64,000 nucleotides of DNA from Thermoplasmata archaeon (GTDB lineage: Archaea; Thermoplasmatota; Thermoplasmata; RBG-16-68-12; SOIM01), in assembly GCA_023140195.1 (NCBI GenBank), contig JAGLME010000001.1, positions 1 through 64,000 on the forward strand, given 5' to 3'. The stretch's first letter is position 1. Each line of letters begins with the position of its first letter. The notes beneath the pieces are model-generated. The model was given only the letters and a program-made list of their open reading frames with translations, had not been told where the DNA came from and ran no database searches. Both the position numbers and the translations under genes were made by a program. Positions 26,722-36,644 of this stretch are shown one piece after another.

Positions 26722-27098
26722 CTCGTCCCGGAGGGCCAGTTGACAAGAAAGTGAACTGGAAGAAGGAGATCGCTCTCTTCTTCATCATTTCTTTCATGAT
26801 ATGGTTCACGCTCTTCGCGATTATCTATGGCGGATTTCTGTTTGTTGAGTTCTATTCGTACAACGATTCCATCGCACTTCAAATCCTCGACATAAAATGG
26901 TTCTTCTCCCTCTACTTCTCTATACTCTTCTCGCTCGAAGCTTGGGCATTGGGAGTCTATGATCTGATCGCTGTATACCTGGAGAGGCGGAACATTATCA
27001 AGCATCTCAATCTGGTAGTAGATGGAATCGTTTTGGTTTCCCATCAGAGATCATCTGGCTCAATTCCAACGCTTTCTGGCCAAGAAGGATCTAGATGA
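26718..27098 (+). CDS. hypothetical two-helix membrane protein
   Basis: 126 residues. Two long transmembrane helices lie at about residues 18-45 and 60-85, with a basic N-terminus and a polar tail of about 40 residues. It is coupled to the preceding membrane protein by an ATGA overlap and converges on a GNAT gene with an eight-base overlap. No family is recognised; the pair may form one complex. Confidence 0.6.
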   Translation: MTRPGGPVDKKVNWKKEIALFFIISFMIWFTLFAIIYGGFLFVEFYSYNDSIALQILDIKWFFSLYFSILFSLEAWALGVYDLIAVYLERRNIIKHLNLVVDGIVLVSHQRSSGSIPTLSGQEGSR

Positions 27099-28035
27099 TG
27101 CTCTTCCGATATCCTTGATGGACCTTGATCGTTTGATAGCCTGTCGCCTCGTATAATCTCACCGCGTCCAGGTTATCCCAATTGACGCCAATGTAAGCCT
27201 TCTCCATTCCTTTCTCACGAATCCATTTCAGGCTTTTGATGGTCAGAGCCGTCCCGAGTCCTTTCCTTCTTTCGGATGGGATTACTGCCAAGGCGTATGT
27301 CCCACCTCTCTTCACTCCACGTGCTTCGTTGTGCTTTCTATCGATCTGGCTTATCACCATGCCCACAACCTCATTGTCCGACTCTCTTATTGCGAGGAAA
27401 ACTCCAGACTGATCTTCCTCCACTGCGAAAATCCGACTCTTGCGGAAACTTCTCAACGACATTGGCGGGTACGCTTCTCTTGTGGCAAATGCTTCATTGA
27501 AGATGCTCAACATGAGCTCAATCTCGTCCGGGATGCTTGCCACCCTGATGCGAAACCCGTCAGGAATCCTGGGATCTTCCACATCCCTCGTGTCTTGTTC
27601 CATGCCATGATTCTCATATTCGCTCTTTGAGAGACCCAGTCTCTCCAGGAGCTGCACTCGTGCCTCGAACCTTGTGTCCGCACGCGTTGATATCCATTCT
27701 GCTCCTTTCGCTCTCAAGTAGTCTTCGATTCTTGTCAGAATTTGTTTCTCGACATCAGTTTCCAGATAATCTTTCAGAATGTACAGCCTGAAGTATCCAA
27801 CCGGCCCCATGATATCCAAATTCTTGGCAGAGAAAATACCTCTCCCACTGCCGATCATCTTACCCCCCTCCACAGCTGAAAAATGTCCCTCGGGATCATA
27901 CCGCTCATATTCGAGTTCATATTCAGTGACATCCTCTTTTGTCACCTTCTCGAAGTTGGGATCCTCAGCTTCAGCTTCATTGCGGAGTTCAACGTATGCG
28001 TCCAGGTCTGTCGTCCTGAAGTTCCTGATTTCCAT
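27091..28035 (-). CDS. tandem GNAT acetyltransferase
   Basis: About 314 residues from ATG 28035 (MEIRNFRTTDLDAYVEL) with GGGGG six bases upstream. It holds two GNAT domains. The N-terminal one (about 1-150) lacks a clear acetyl-CoA loop. The C-terminal one (about 165-310) has the full signature IPSERRKGLGTALTIKSLKW and the terminal LYEATGYQTIKVHQGYRK. A long in-frame extension to 28239 overlaps the neighbouring protease gene and is not supported. The substrate is unknown. Confidence 0.82.
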   Translation of the reverse strand: MEIRNFRTTDLDAYVELRNEAEAEDPNFEKVTKEDVTEYELEYERYDPEGHFSAVEGGKMIGSGRGIFSAKNLDIMGPVGYFRLYILKDYLETDVEKQILTRIEDYLRAKGAEWISTRADTRFEARVQLLERLGLSKSEYENHGMEQDTRDVEDPRIPDGFRIRVASIPDEIELMLSIFNEAFATREAYPPMSLRSFRKSRIFAVEEDQSGVFLAIRESDNEVVGMVISQIDRKHNEARGVKRGGTYALAVIPSERRKGLGTALTIKSLKWIREKGMEKAYIGVNWDNLDAVRLYEATGYQTIKVHQGYRKSII

Positions 28036-28076
28036 CAACATCCCCCGGACGATAATCGCACTTAGTTTGAAAAATG

Positions 28077-31000
28077 TTATTGCTCTTCCGGCTCCTCCCT
28101 CTTCCTCCTTCTCCAGAGAAACAATGTCAATGCAACGATCACCGCCACGATGATTAGCAGTACATAGATGAGCACACTCAATGGACCAGATGGACTGAGC
28201 GTATTGGAGTCTACCGAGAACTCTATCGGTTCTTCCCATACGTTGCCGGCCTTGTCCACTGCCTTTACCGTAATCGTGTGCGACCCATCACCCAGACCGC
28301 CGAACGTCTTTTCGCCCTGGGTACCGATCTCCGAATATCCACCGTTGTCCACCTTAACCTCGTAGTGGTCAATCCCGGACGTTGCATCGGAACCCGTCCA
28401 TTGGACGGTTGCGCTTGAGACCTTGAGCACCCCATCATCATCCAGGTCAGCGAGTGTTAGAGTGGCTATCTCAGGAACGGTATCGTCGATGCTAATCTCC
28501 AGTGTCTGCACAATCTCAGCGTTGCCAGCAACATCCACTGAATAGTACTCCACCGTGTGCTCACCATCCGAAGTCAGAGAGATCGAACCAGTGAGATCCT
28601 GCCAGGATTCGCCGTCTATTCTGTACTTGGTGGCCTGGACACCACTCATCGAGTCCGAACCCGACAGAGTGATTGCCACATTCCCGGTGTACCAATCGTT
28701 GTCACCCTCAATGCCCGACACCGAATCGGTCGTGCCTGGGGCCTCCGTGTCTATCTTCATGCTGATGGACCTGGTGCTTTCGGCATTGCTCGCGTTGTCC
28801 AACGAGTAGTAGTCGACGGTATGGGAACCGTCGCTGCTGATAGAGAATGGGAGTGAATACGTCCGCCACGGTCCTCCATCCACTCTATACATGCTTTCCA
28901 TTACGCCGCTCATGACATCGCTGCTTGTCAGGGCTATCGTAACATCACCCGTGTACCAGCCGCCAGAACCGGCCGGACCTGAAACATCATCCGTCGTCGC
29001 GGGTCCTTGGGTGTCGATCTTCACCTGGACGCTCTGTGTGGTTTCGGTATTACCTGCGACATCCACCGAGAAGTACTCCACGGTGTGCCCTCCCTCACCG
29101 CTGACCAAGAATGAACCCATGTAGGTCTGCCAGGCCTGCCCATCCACCCTGTATTGAATGTCCGAAACCCCGCTGATCACGTCTGTACCTGCAAGGTCGA
29201 AGGTGACGTTGCTGATGAACCATCCCATTGTGCCCACGGTCCCTGACGGCGTGGAGCCAGTGCTAGGGGTTTCCATGTCTATGCGAACCAGAACCGCGTT
29301 CAAGCCTTCCACATTGCCAGCATAGTCTCCAGAGTAGAATTCCACGTCGTGTAACCCGTTCCCGGTCACCTGGAAGGGTCCGACGTAGTCCAACCAGGTT
29401 CCCCCGTTTATCCTGTATTTGGTGACATTGACCCCGCTTGCGGAATCCTGTGGATTGAGGGTAACGTCTACCGACGATAGATACCAGTTGTTGTTGCCCA
29501 GCGTACCAGAGAGCGTCCTGCCAGTGAACGGGTCGGTTGCATCTATCATCACATCGAAGGAGTTCATGCCCTCCGTGTTCCCGGCGATATCTGCCGAGTA
29601 ATACAATATTGAATGCGTCCAATCTCCGCTCACATTGAACGGCCCCACGTAGGTCTGGAACGGCCCTCCGTCAACGCTGAACTTTGTCTCGAGTATGCCG
29701 CTTACGATATCGGTTGCCGATAATGTGACCGTCACCTCGCTGGTGTAGTATCCATTCACACCCAACGATCCTGCCACACCTTCGCTGGTGCTGGGGACCG
29801 CCTTGTCTATCTTGACGCCCCTGTTCTTCGTCCCCTCAACGAGGTCCACGTTATCAACCGAGTGATACTCCAGGGTGATTATCCCATCACCGTTCACCGG
29901 GAATGGGCCCACGTATATCTGCCATGCCCCTCCGTTCAGCTTGTACCTGGTGTACTGCACCCCGCTTGTAGCGTCATTTCCTATCAGAGCAATGGTGACA
30001 TCTGTTCTGTACCACCCGTTGGTCCCCGACGTGCCACCGATCAAGACAGTCGTGACAGGTGGCGTAGTGTCCACGGTGACAATGTCTGAAGAATAAGCGT
30101 CCTCCCAGTTGCCAACGGTGTTCCTGGCCCTGGTCTCTATCATGTGGGTCCCGTCGGGGATCGCAGCGGTCGTGAATGTGAAACCTTCAAAGGCTTCATC
30201 GAAAGCCCCGTCCATGGCCATGGTCATCATCCATGGTCCGCCGTCTATCCTGTACTGGACAAGCGTAATGACATTGATGCTCACATCGTTCCCCGCATTC
30301 ACCCGGTGCCCGTTGAGCCAGTTGTCGTATGCCGGATTCTGATTGGTCAGTGCGATCTCTTCGGCAGTACCGGTGTAGGTCAGGACGTTGGTCGTGGTCG
30401 GGTCCGGCATCTGCGGGTCAAGTATTGAATTGGGGATCGTGTCCTCGGGGTCCATTATCCCATCTGAGTCGCTGTCCCTCCATCCGACCTGGTGTTTGGT
30501 CGGTGTCGACAGGCACCACGCAGCCGTGTCCATCAGGCAACCCGAATTGTCCTGCTCTAGGATGTTGAGGTAACCGCTCCATTCCCCCGGCCTTGTATAC
30601 TCATCGGTCGCGTAGAACATGTGGCCGGTCTCGTGGGCCATCACTTTGTCCATGTTGTCCACGCCCCAGCCGTTATTGTCGTATGTCATCACCATGAACG
30701 GTCCGCCCAGGCCGTATGCGTAGCCTGAGACCCCATCGCTGAAGGTCCCGTCAGCGTCGTTGAAGCTGTCCACTATGAACGCCGTATAGGCCCAGTCGGC
30801 TCCGTACGTGTTCCTGACATCGTTGTTGAGGTCAATTGCGTCCTGAACGTAGTCGCCCGAGGTGTACCCTAGATTGTTGAGTATCTCACCCACCCACCTG
30901 AACTGGTTCGTCCACGATCTCGTGATCGGCTCGTAGCTGGTGTCCTGTTTCCCGAGCGTGTACACGTTGAACTGCAGCCTCCCATTGGGCATCTGGGCCT

Positions 31001-31394
31001 CCCACCAGTCCAGACCGGCGTAGATCTCGCTGTACACCTTGTCCATGCGCATCTGGTTCCAGGTCTCGCTGTTTGGATCCACTGCCCCGTTGCTCTCGGG
31101 GAAGATGGTCGTCACCGCAACCGTGCCTATCATGTACTCTGCCCGATCTTCAGGACCCGGAGGGTCGTTGGGCATCGGTGGTTCCGGCAGGCCCAAAGGA
31201 ACCATCGGAGAAGACGTTGGGTCGATGTCGTTGCTCATCTGAGGGATGTGGCTCAGTGAATCTCGCGTCACCGGCGCCGGCAAGACAGAATCCGAGGAAA
31301 TCTCATCTACAACTTCTTCAGAATGGAGCCAGATTCCATATCCCGCCGATGAGATTACTGCAAAGACCGCCAACAAGACCCACTGGTTCTTCAT
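28077..31394 (-). CDS. cell-surface metzincin-like protease with OmpL47-type repeats
   Basis: 1,105 residues. An N-terminal signal or anchor helix is followed by a catalytic region (about 85-330) with MAHETGHMFYATDEY. This is HExxH plus an Asp six residues on, the third ligand seen in some metzincins. From about residue 385 to 1000 there are six repeats of about 90-95 residues, each opening like SGTLGNNNWYLSSVDVTL and containing a YRIDGGxW motif. A final Ig-like domain comes next. A transmembrane helix (about 1075-1096) and a basic RRRKREEPEEQ tail close the protein. It is therefore anchored with the protease outside. Likely roles are degradation or processing of external proteins; the substrate is unknown. 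Confidence 0.85.
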   Translation of the reverse strand: MKNQWVLLAVFAVISSAGYGIWLHSEEVVDEISSDSVLPAPVTRDSLSHIPQMSNDIDPTSSPMVPLGLPEPPMPNDPPGPEDRAEYMIGTVAVTTIFPESNGAVDPNSETWNQMRMDKVYSEIYAGLDWWEAQMPNGRLQFNVYTLGKQDTSYEPITRSWTNQFRWVGEILNNLGYTSGDYVQDAIDLNNDVRNTYGADWAYTAFIVDSFNDADGTFSDGVSGYAYGLGGPFMVMTYDNNGWGVDNMDKVMAHETGHMFYATDEYTRPGEWSGYLNILEQDNSGCLMDTAAWCLSTPTKHQVGWRDSDSDGIMDPEDTIPNSILDPQMPDPTTTNVLTYTGTAEEIALTNQNPAYDNWLNGHRVNAGNDVSINVITLVQYRIDGGPWMMTMAMDGAFDEAFEGFTFTTAAIPDGTHMIETRARNTVGNWEDAYSSDIVTVDTTPPVTTVLIGGTSGTNGWYRTDVTIALIGNDATSGVQYTRYKLNGGAWQIYVGPFPVNGDGIITLEYHSVDNVDLVEGTKNRGVKIDKAVPSTSEGVAGSLGVNGYYTSEVTVTLSATDIVSGILETKFSVDGGPFQTYVGPFNVSGDWTHSILYYSADIAGNTEGMNSFDVMIDATDPFTGRTLSGTLGNNNWYLSSVDVTLNPQDSASGVNVTKYRINGGTWLDYVGPFQVTGNGLHDVEFYSGDYAGNVEGLNAVLVRIDMETPSTGSTPSGTVGTMGWFISNVTFDLAGTDVISGVSDIQYRVDGQAWQTYMGSFLVSGEGGHTVEYFSVDVAGNTETTQSVQVKIDTQGPATTDDVSGPAGSGGWYTGDVTIALTSSDVMSGVMESMYRVDGGPWRTYSLPFSISSDGSHTVDYYSLDNASNAESTRSISMKIDTEAPGTTDSVSGIEGDNDWYTGNVAITLSGSDSMSGVQATKYRIDGESWQDLTGSISLTSDGEHTVEYYSVDVAGNAEIVQTLEISIDDTVPEIATLTLADLDDDGVLKVSSATVQWTGSDATSGIDHYEVKVDNGGYSEIGTQGEKTFGGLGDGSHTITVKAVDKAGNVWEEPIEFSVDSNTLSPSGPLSVLIYVLLIIVAVIVALTLFLWRRRKREEPEEQ

Positions 31395-31517
31395 GTCAAG
31401 CTACTTCTCCATGATCCAAAATGTATGATGTAAATTGCGTTTCTCAACCAGTAATATTAACAGATTCGTAAATATACTTTCTGCATCGATTGACGGAGGC
31501 GGGGGTCATTCGCAGAA

Positions 31518-32006
31518 TCATGTTCCCTCATCGTTCTGCTCGGGAGCAGTCCAAAGGTCGTCAATACTGGATTCCAGCACCGATTTGAGGCTTGCCAGCA
31601 CGTCCTTCCACGCCTTCTGGTGCCACGCCCTGGCCTGTGCCCACTCCTCGCCATCGCCCCATCCTATGTGATTGATGATCACCCTGGTCAGTCCGCTGAC
31701 ATCGTGGAACGTAACGAGAACCTTCGTCAATCTAGAAGGGTCGTTCATCAGCTGTGCGAACTGGCCCGGTCCCTTCCAGGTGAAGCTCAACGATGACCCG
31801 TGCTCAATCTCAGTGAAAACGCATCCTTTCGTGCTTTCATGGTCGTGATTGGCAGGGTCGAAGAACAGCTCGAAAGGTCCCCCTGGGTGGGGATCTATAT
31901 TGGCTTCCGGTGAGAACCAGGATTTGACGCCCTCCGAGGATGTCCAGGCCGACCATACGTCGTTCAGCGGTGCCGACACGACAACCTCCGCTTTGAGATC
32001 ATCCAT
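31518..32006 (-). CDS. SRPBCC/AHSA1-like protein
   Basis: 162 residues. The N-terminal AEVVVSAPLNDVWSAWTSSEG and the phrase GGPFELFFDP, with LSFTWKGPGQF and TRVIINHIGWGDGEEW, match the START-like fold of activator-of-Hsp90-ATPase-1 homologues (SRPBCC superfamily). Such small proteins bind hydrophobic ligands. The actual ligand is unknown. It is divergent from the broken permease gene. Confidence 0.85.
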   Translation of the reverse strand: MDDLKAEVVVSAPLNDVWSAWTSSEGVKSWFSPEANIDPHPGGPFELFFDPANHDHESTKGCVFTEIEHGSSLSFTWKGPGQFAQLMNDPSRLTKVLVTFHDVSGLTRVIINHIGWGDGEEWAQARAWHQKAWKDVLASLKSVLESSIDDLWTAPEQNDEGT

Positions 32007-32143
32007 ATTTCCACCTCGTAATGGGATATGTTTCCGATATATTAGGATGTGGTGGCTTCCGCTGTGATATCCGTGGAAAAAGACACTACCTTGTTTCGGT
32101 TTCGTAATTCTGGGCAGACTGGTAAAGGATCGAGGGAATCATC

Positions 32144-33446
32144 GTGAGCAAGAAGAAACCAATCGGGCTGTGGTCCGCGGTATCCATCGGGATCGGGGGG
32201 ATGATCGGAGGTGGCATCTTCGCAGTTCTTGGTGTGGCGACCGAGATTGCTGGCAACGCCATCTACATTTCTTTCATGATCGCGGGAATCGTGGCCCTTC
32301 TAAGCACTTACTCGTACGCGAAGTTGAGTGCGAGGTATCCCACTGCCGGGGGTCCTGTCGAGTTCTTTGTCAGGGGTTACGGTGACTGTGTTCTCGCGGG
32401 AGGTCTCAACATCTATCATATGGGTCGCCTATCTGTTCGCTATTGCATCATACGCAAGGGCGTTCGGCGGGTTCGCGATGACATTTCTACCTTCCGGGAC
32501 TCCGACGATCTGGGTGAACATCATATCAACGGCAATCGTCCTCGTGTTCACTGGGGTCAATTTCCTCGGCGCAAAGGCGATGGGACGCTCGGAGATGTTG
32601 GCGGTCATCGTCAAGGTGTTCATCCTGGTGGTGTTCATTGTGATAGGGTTTTTCTTCATCGAACCGGTCAATCTCTCCCCTTCGGACTGGCCGTCCACAG
32701 CCGGGATATTCCTTGGTGCTGGAATGGTGTTCCTCGCTTACGAGGGGTTCGGATTGATCACAAACGCCGCGGATGACATGGAAAACCCTCGCAAGACCAT
32801 TCCTAAGGCACTGTACATCAGCGTCATCATGACCTTCGCGATCTATGTTCTGGTCTCTTTCGTGGTCGTGGGCAATCTCCCAATTCCCAATATCGTTGAT
32901 GCCGAAGACTACGCACTGGCTGCAGCAGCCGAACCCTTCCTGGGTCTGGTCGGATTCAAGATCGTTGCCATAGCCGCCCTGTTCTCCACCTCGTCTGCCA
33001 TCAATGCCACTCTCTACGGCGGTGCTAACATAAGTTATGAGGCGGCAAAGAAGGGGGAGCTGCCCAAGTTCTTCGAGAGGAAGGTGTGGGGCAAGAGCAC
33101 TGAAGGACTGTTCATATCTGCAGGGCTGGTCATAGTGATCGTGAACTTCCTGGATCTGGAGGGGATTGCCACGCTCCACAGTGCTGGGTTCCTGCTCATC
33201 TACGCCGCCGTGAGTTTCGCCCATCACAAACTGAGAAAGGAGACTGGTGGGAAGTCGTACATCATATGGCCTTCCATTGTTGGCTGTCTACTATCACTGG
33301 CGGTGTTGATATTCTTCCAGGTCCAATCTTCACCGACCGCTCCCCTGGTGTTCCTTTCAGTCCTTGCAGGTTGCTTCATCTTCGAATATGTCTACAGAAG
33401 GTCTACGTCACGGTGTTTAAGGTCGGGAGATCAGAGCGAGGAGTGA
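32144..33446 (+). pseudogene. APC-family amino acid permease interrupted by a frameshift
   Basis: The first reading frame from GTG 32144 (GAGGGA six bases upstream) gives about 90 residues, IGLWSAVSIGIGGMIGGGIF to GDCVLAGGLNI, a typical start of an APC permease. The homologous sequence then continues in another frame from about 32415 (IIWVAYLFAIASYARAFGG) to the stop at 33446, with the conserved MVFLAYEGFGLITNAADDME region. A single extra T at 32414 would explain it. The joined product would be about 433 residues with about 12 helices and of normal length. This may be a true pseudogene, a sequencing or assembly error, or, less likely, programmed frameshifting. Confidence 0.85.
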
Positions 33447-33768
33447 GAACACATAATCGAAAGATGTTACTCTTTTTCTGAAGGTGTTCCCATATTCATA
33501 ATGACTATGTGTTCATCCTCTGCTAGTTTGCATAACAAATTCTTAGAACAGATGCGAACCTTTAAGTATCCATACTTGGCTTTAAGATATGCGCAAGACA
33601 TTGAGTCTGAGCACAAGAGGGGAAGCGAGGGGATTTGATCTATCATCCACTTGTAGCGACTGGTGGCAGGTTTTCTATCACGTTGAGGTTTCCAAGTCAA
33701 CTTTTCATAAGGAGCGCCGAGGTGGGGCGCCATGATGAAATACCAATAAGTTCTAAGGAGGGGAACAA
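33447..33768 (+). promoter_or_regulatory. long leader region of the candidate S-layer gene
   Basis: This 322-base gap holds no convincing gene. CTTTAAG-type TATA candidates lie near 33561-33568, giving a leader of up to about 180 bases. A GC-rich hairpin (GCGCC 33714-33718, GGCGC 33726-33730, seven-base loop) and the strong ribosome-binding site AAGGAGGGG are placed close to ATG 33769. The arrangement fits a stable, highly translated message, or an unrecognised RNA element. Confidence 0.45.
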
Positions 33769-36339
33769 ATGAAGTGGAAATATGCGGCAGTTCTTGCATC
33801 ATTCCTGATGGTGACGATGGCCTTTGCCGTCGTGGCCACTGCGGAAGACACTCCCACTTTTCCCACGCCGTCAGCGCTCGACAACTGGCTTCAAACTCAA
33901 GCAGACTTTGCTGAGCAGGAGGCCGAGGGCATTACTGCGTACATAACATCAGAGGGAGCGAATGCAGGCTACAAGTACACTGATGGACCATATCCGATAT
34001 TCCAGGATGACGGAAGTCCGCCTGGAAGTCCAAACCATATGCCATGGGGGAGCGATTATGTCTCAGACATCAACTACGTTCCGCCACACAACGCCGGTGG
34101 CTGGTATTCTTCAGATGCCATGGGCGGTGCTGGTGAGTTCAGTGGTGGCGACACCCACGAATCATGGATTGGCGACCAGAACGGAAACGGCGTCATCGAG
34201 TGGATAACTGGATTCAGCTACAGACCCTTTGGTGAGGACGGCATAGACAACGACGGAGATGGTTGCGTTGACGAGAAGACATTCGGTGTCTGGGACGGTC
34301 AAACAGGATGCGACCTGGTCCCTGACCAGATCACATACTACGAAACCGGCGGTCTCGTTGACTCCGGTGGCGACACTGGAGACCTGATGACGAACGTAGA
34401 TTGGTACTCTGCCATACAGGCTACCGAGGTCTACAGGGCATTCGTCTCACCGAAGTGGATGGCATACCAGCTTCGAGGGTACACACAGTATCCTCAAATG
34501 GCTGGAGAGTTCATCTCCTACTACGCCTACGAGAGCAATAACGGTGTGAACGCCAACCCTGAGATGGACAGCGACATGTCCGACCAATACATCGGGAGCA
34601 TCGATGCTCGAGGATTCCCCGCTAGACCACCAGTCGACACAGCCTGCGCTGCTGGGTACAGGCTCTATATGGGCATTATGTTCCAGCGAGAAGATGGCTG
34701 GGTCATCGTCAGCTGGGATCTGTACGAGTACGCAGATGGTAACGACTGGAACGGAGACGGCGACACGAATGACAGGGTCGCGGCCTACTTCGGCCTCGAT
34801 CCCGCGACAGGTAACTGCAGAGACAACGCTGTGAACATCGGCATCTACGGTGTCTATCAGACCACCAGTGGAGATCTCGTTACTCCCATGTACACATATG
34901 AGAACAACGACGGTCGAGACTGGGACAACGATGGAACCTTGTTCGAGTACCAGAAGATATACCACGACGTGTCCACCACATGGGCGATGAAGGGAAAGAT
35001 GTACACATCCTTCACCTTCACGGCATCCGTCCCCGCATGGGGATTCGGATGGAATGCGATCTATGAGTCTGGCACGTACAGGACATACCCACTGAAGTTC
35101 GGAGTCGGCTTCCAGACATACTCTGGCCCACCCTACATCTATCGGTCCTGGAACGTTCTGACGGATGATGAGGACGGCAATAGACATACATATCTCCCGC
35201 GGTACTACATTGGCTACGGAATGCCAGTGCAGGCACTGGGCGGTGAGTGTCTCCAGATAGTGAACTACGAATCTCAGCTGTATAGCGCTGGTATCCGGCT
35301 GATGCCGGCTCCAAGCCCAAATGGCGACGCTAACGGCGACGGTGACTACTTCGACTTTGCAATCGGATTCTACTGTCCTGAGAAGTCAGGCGGTGGAGGA
35401 AGTTGGATCGTCGAACCGACATCCAAGTTTGCTCAAGGGCTCTACGTAACACCACTGCCCATGGTTGTGGGCGGACAACTGGTTTACTACGACGCTGGAG
35501 GTGTGGCTAGTGGACTGGTCATGACTCTTGTGGCCAGCTACGAGTCCGCGCAGCACGACGATGCAAACGGGAACCTGATCGTTGCTTTCGACTACTTCCA
35601 CATGTACTACTGGATACAGTTGACTAAGCCCGAGTTCGAGTTCGTTCCTGGTTCGCTTAGCTGGGTCTTCACTGGAGACGTACAGCCTGGCGGCACCGTT
35701 ATCGGACAGTTCAAACTCTTGAACACCGGTGAAACCAACATAAAGATTCAGGAGGACGGTGGAGTAGAGAACGACAAGGGATACAAGCATCAAGGCCTGA
35801 GCGCCAAAGATCAGATCGGACCTGACGGAACGATCGTGCCTCGGGAGACCGCTACCTTCTTCTTCGCCATGACCGTGTCTGCTGGAGCGCCTATCGGCCC
35901 ACTAGATGTCAAAATCATAGTGAGCTACGGTGGCGTGACCAAGGAAGGGACTATGACTTTACCGATCATCCTCAAGATGTTCGGTGATGAACAGTCCTGC
36001 TACAGGCACAGACAGAACGCGCTCAGAACACTGAGAGCATTCGACATGGACGACGATGAAGGCATGCTACACAACCTTGAGCCTGGTGACGTGGTCAACG
36101 TCGGTGGTGCACTGCTACTGCCCGAGGACGCCATTATGTTGCTTGTTTCCTTCTTCGAGAACGGTTGCGGGGGCGGCGATGACGTAGAACACGCCCACTC
36201 AGCATCTTCAAGCCTTACCGGACATTACGGTATGGGCATGCAGTACTGGGGATTCGCGCCGGGACAAGAGGAAGGCAACGAGGGTAACGGAAATGGTGGC
36301 TTGACAGGACAGGATCGCAAGGACGTCTACGGCTTCTAA
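33769..36339 (+). CDS. large secreted protein, candidate S-layer protein
   Basis: 856 residues with a clear signal peptide ending near ATAEDT (about residue 25). The mature part is rich in Gly, Asp, Tyr and Trp. It carries several calcium-binding-like Asp/Asn loops such as IDNDGDGCVDE, WNGDGDTNDR and NGDANGDGDYFD. An Ig-like segment lies at about 620-740. No transmembrane helix or recognisable anchor ends the protein. A strong AGGAGG site, a long leader, monocistronic placement and a pyrimidine-rich terminator suggest high expression. These features fit an S-layer or other abundant surface protein, but I do not recognise a named family, so the S-layer call is an inference. Confidence 0.7.
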   Translation: MKWKYAAVLASFLMVTMAFAVVATAEDTPTFPTPSALDNWLQTQADFAEQEAEGITAYITSEGANAGYKYTDGPYPIFQDDGSPPGSPNHMPWGSDYVSDINYVPPHNAGGWYSSDAMGGAGEFSGGDTHESWIGDQNGNGVIEWITGFSYRPFGEDGIDNDGDGCVDEKTFGVWDGQTGCDLVPDQITYYETGGLVDSGGDTGDLMTNVDWYSAIQATEVYRAFVSPKWMAYQLRGYTQYPQMAGEFISYYAYESNNGVNANPEMDSDMSDQYIGSIDARGFPARPPVDTACAAGYRLYMGIMFQREDGWVIVSWDLYEYADGNDWNGDGDTNDRVAAYFGLDPATGNCRDNAVNIGIYGVYQTTSGDLVTPMYTYENNDGRDWDNDGTLFEYQKIYHDVSTTWAMKGKMYTSFTFTASVPAWGFGWNAIYESGTYRTYPLKFGVGFQTYSGPPYIYRSWNVLTDDEDGNRHTYLPRYYIGYGMPVQALGGECLQIVNYESQLYSAGIRLMPAPSPNGDANGDGDYFDFAIGFYCPEKSGGGGSWIVEPTSKFAQGLYVTPLPMVVGGQLVYYDAGGVASGLVMTLVASYESAQHDDANGNLIVAFDYFHMYYWIQLTKPEFEFVPGSLSWVFTGDVQPGGTVIGQFKLLNTGETNIKIQEDGGVENDKGYKHQGLSAKDQIGPDGTIVPRETATFFFAMTVSAGAPIGPLDVKIIVSYGGVTKEGTMTLPIILKMFGDEQSCYRHRQNALRTLRAFDMDDDEGMLHNLEPGDVVNVGGALLLPEDAIMLLVSFFENGCGGGDDVEHAHSASSSLTGHYGMGMQYWGFAPGQEEGNEGNGNGGLTGQDRKDVYGF

Positions 36340-36373
36340 GCCAAAGTTGTCTAACGCCTAAACCAAAAACCAA

Positions 36374-36401
36374 CCTTCTTCCCTTTCTTTCCTTTATTTT
36401 T
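36374..36401 (+). terminator. pyrimidine-rich terminator
   Basis: A 28-base T/C tract ending TTTATTTTT follows the stop of the candidate S-layer gene by about 35 bases. T-rich tracts of this kind terminate archaeal RNA polymerase. Confidence 0.5.
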
Positions 36402-36575
36402 GGAAAAGACATGCGGGTCCCTCGGGTTGGCAAAGATCCTCCCCAACAAATCCTTCCCCAAGGACTCAATGTTGTTGGAGGGCCGACCGCGCGGTTGAAT
36501 TCCGCAGACCCGCTCCATCCTTTTGTCAGGAACTAGTATCCACTTTTTCTTCCTTGTTTTGAATCGACTTCTTTG

Positions 36576-36602
36576 TATGATTAGTATGATTAGTATGATA
36601 AA
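36576..36602 (+). repeat. three tandem 9-bp repeats upstream of AbrB-ABC operon
   Basis: TATGATTAG occurs twice in succession, followed by the variant TATGATAAA. The array ends four bases before the TATA-like TTTATAAT (36606-36613) of the AbrB-ABC transporter operon. This is a plausible operator for the AbrB-type protein encoded just downstream. The rest of the gap 36340-36632 shows only the terminator and no gene. Confidence 0.6.
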
Positions 36603-36644
36603 GCATTTATAATTGACACGCTTTGTGGAGGGTTGGCTGATGAC

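Noticed and set aside
34447-35187. 246-codon minus-strand ORF inside the candidate S-layer gene
   Set aside because: Val/Ile-rich antisense reading of a well-supported gene, without start signals or domain motifs.
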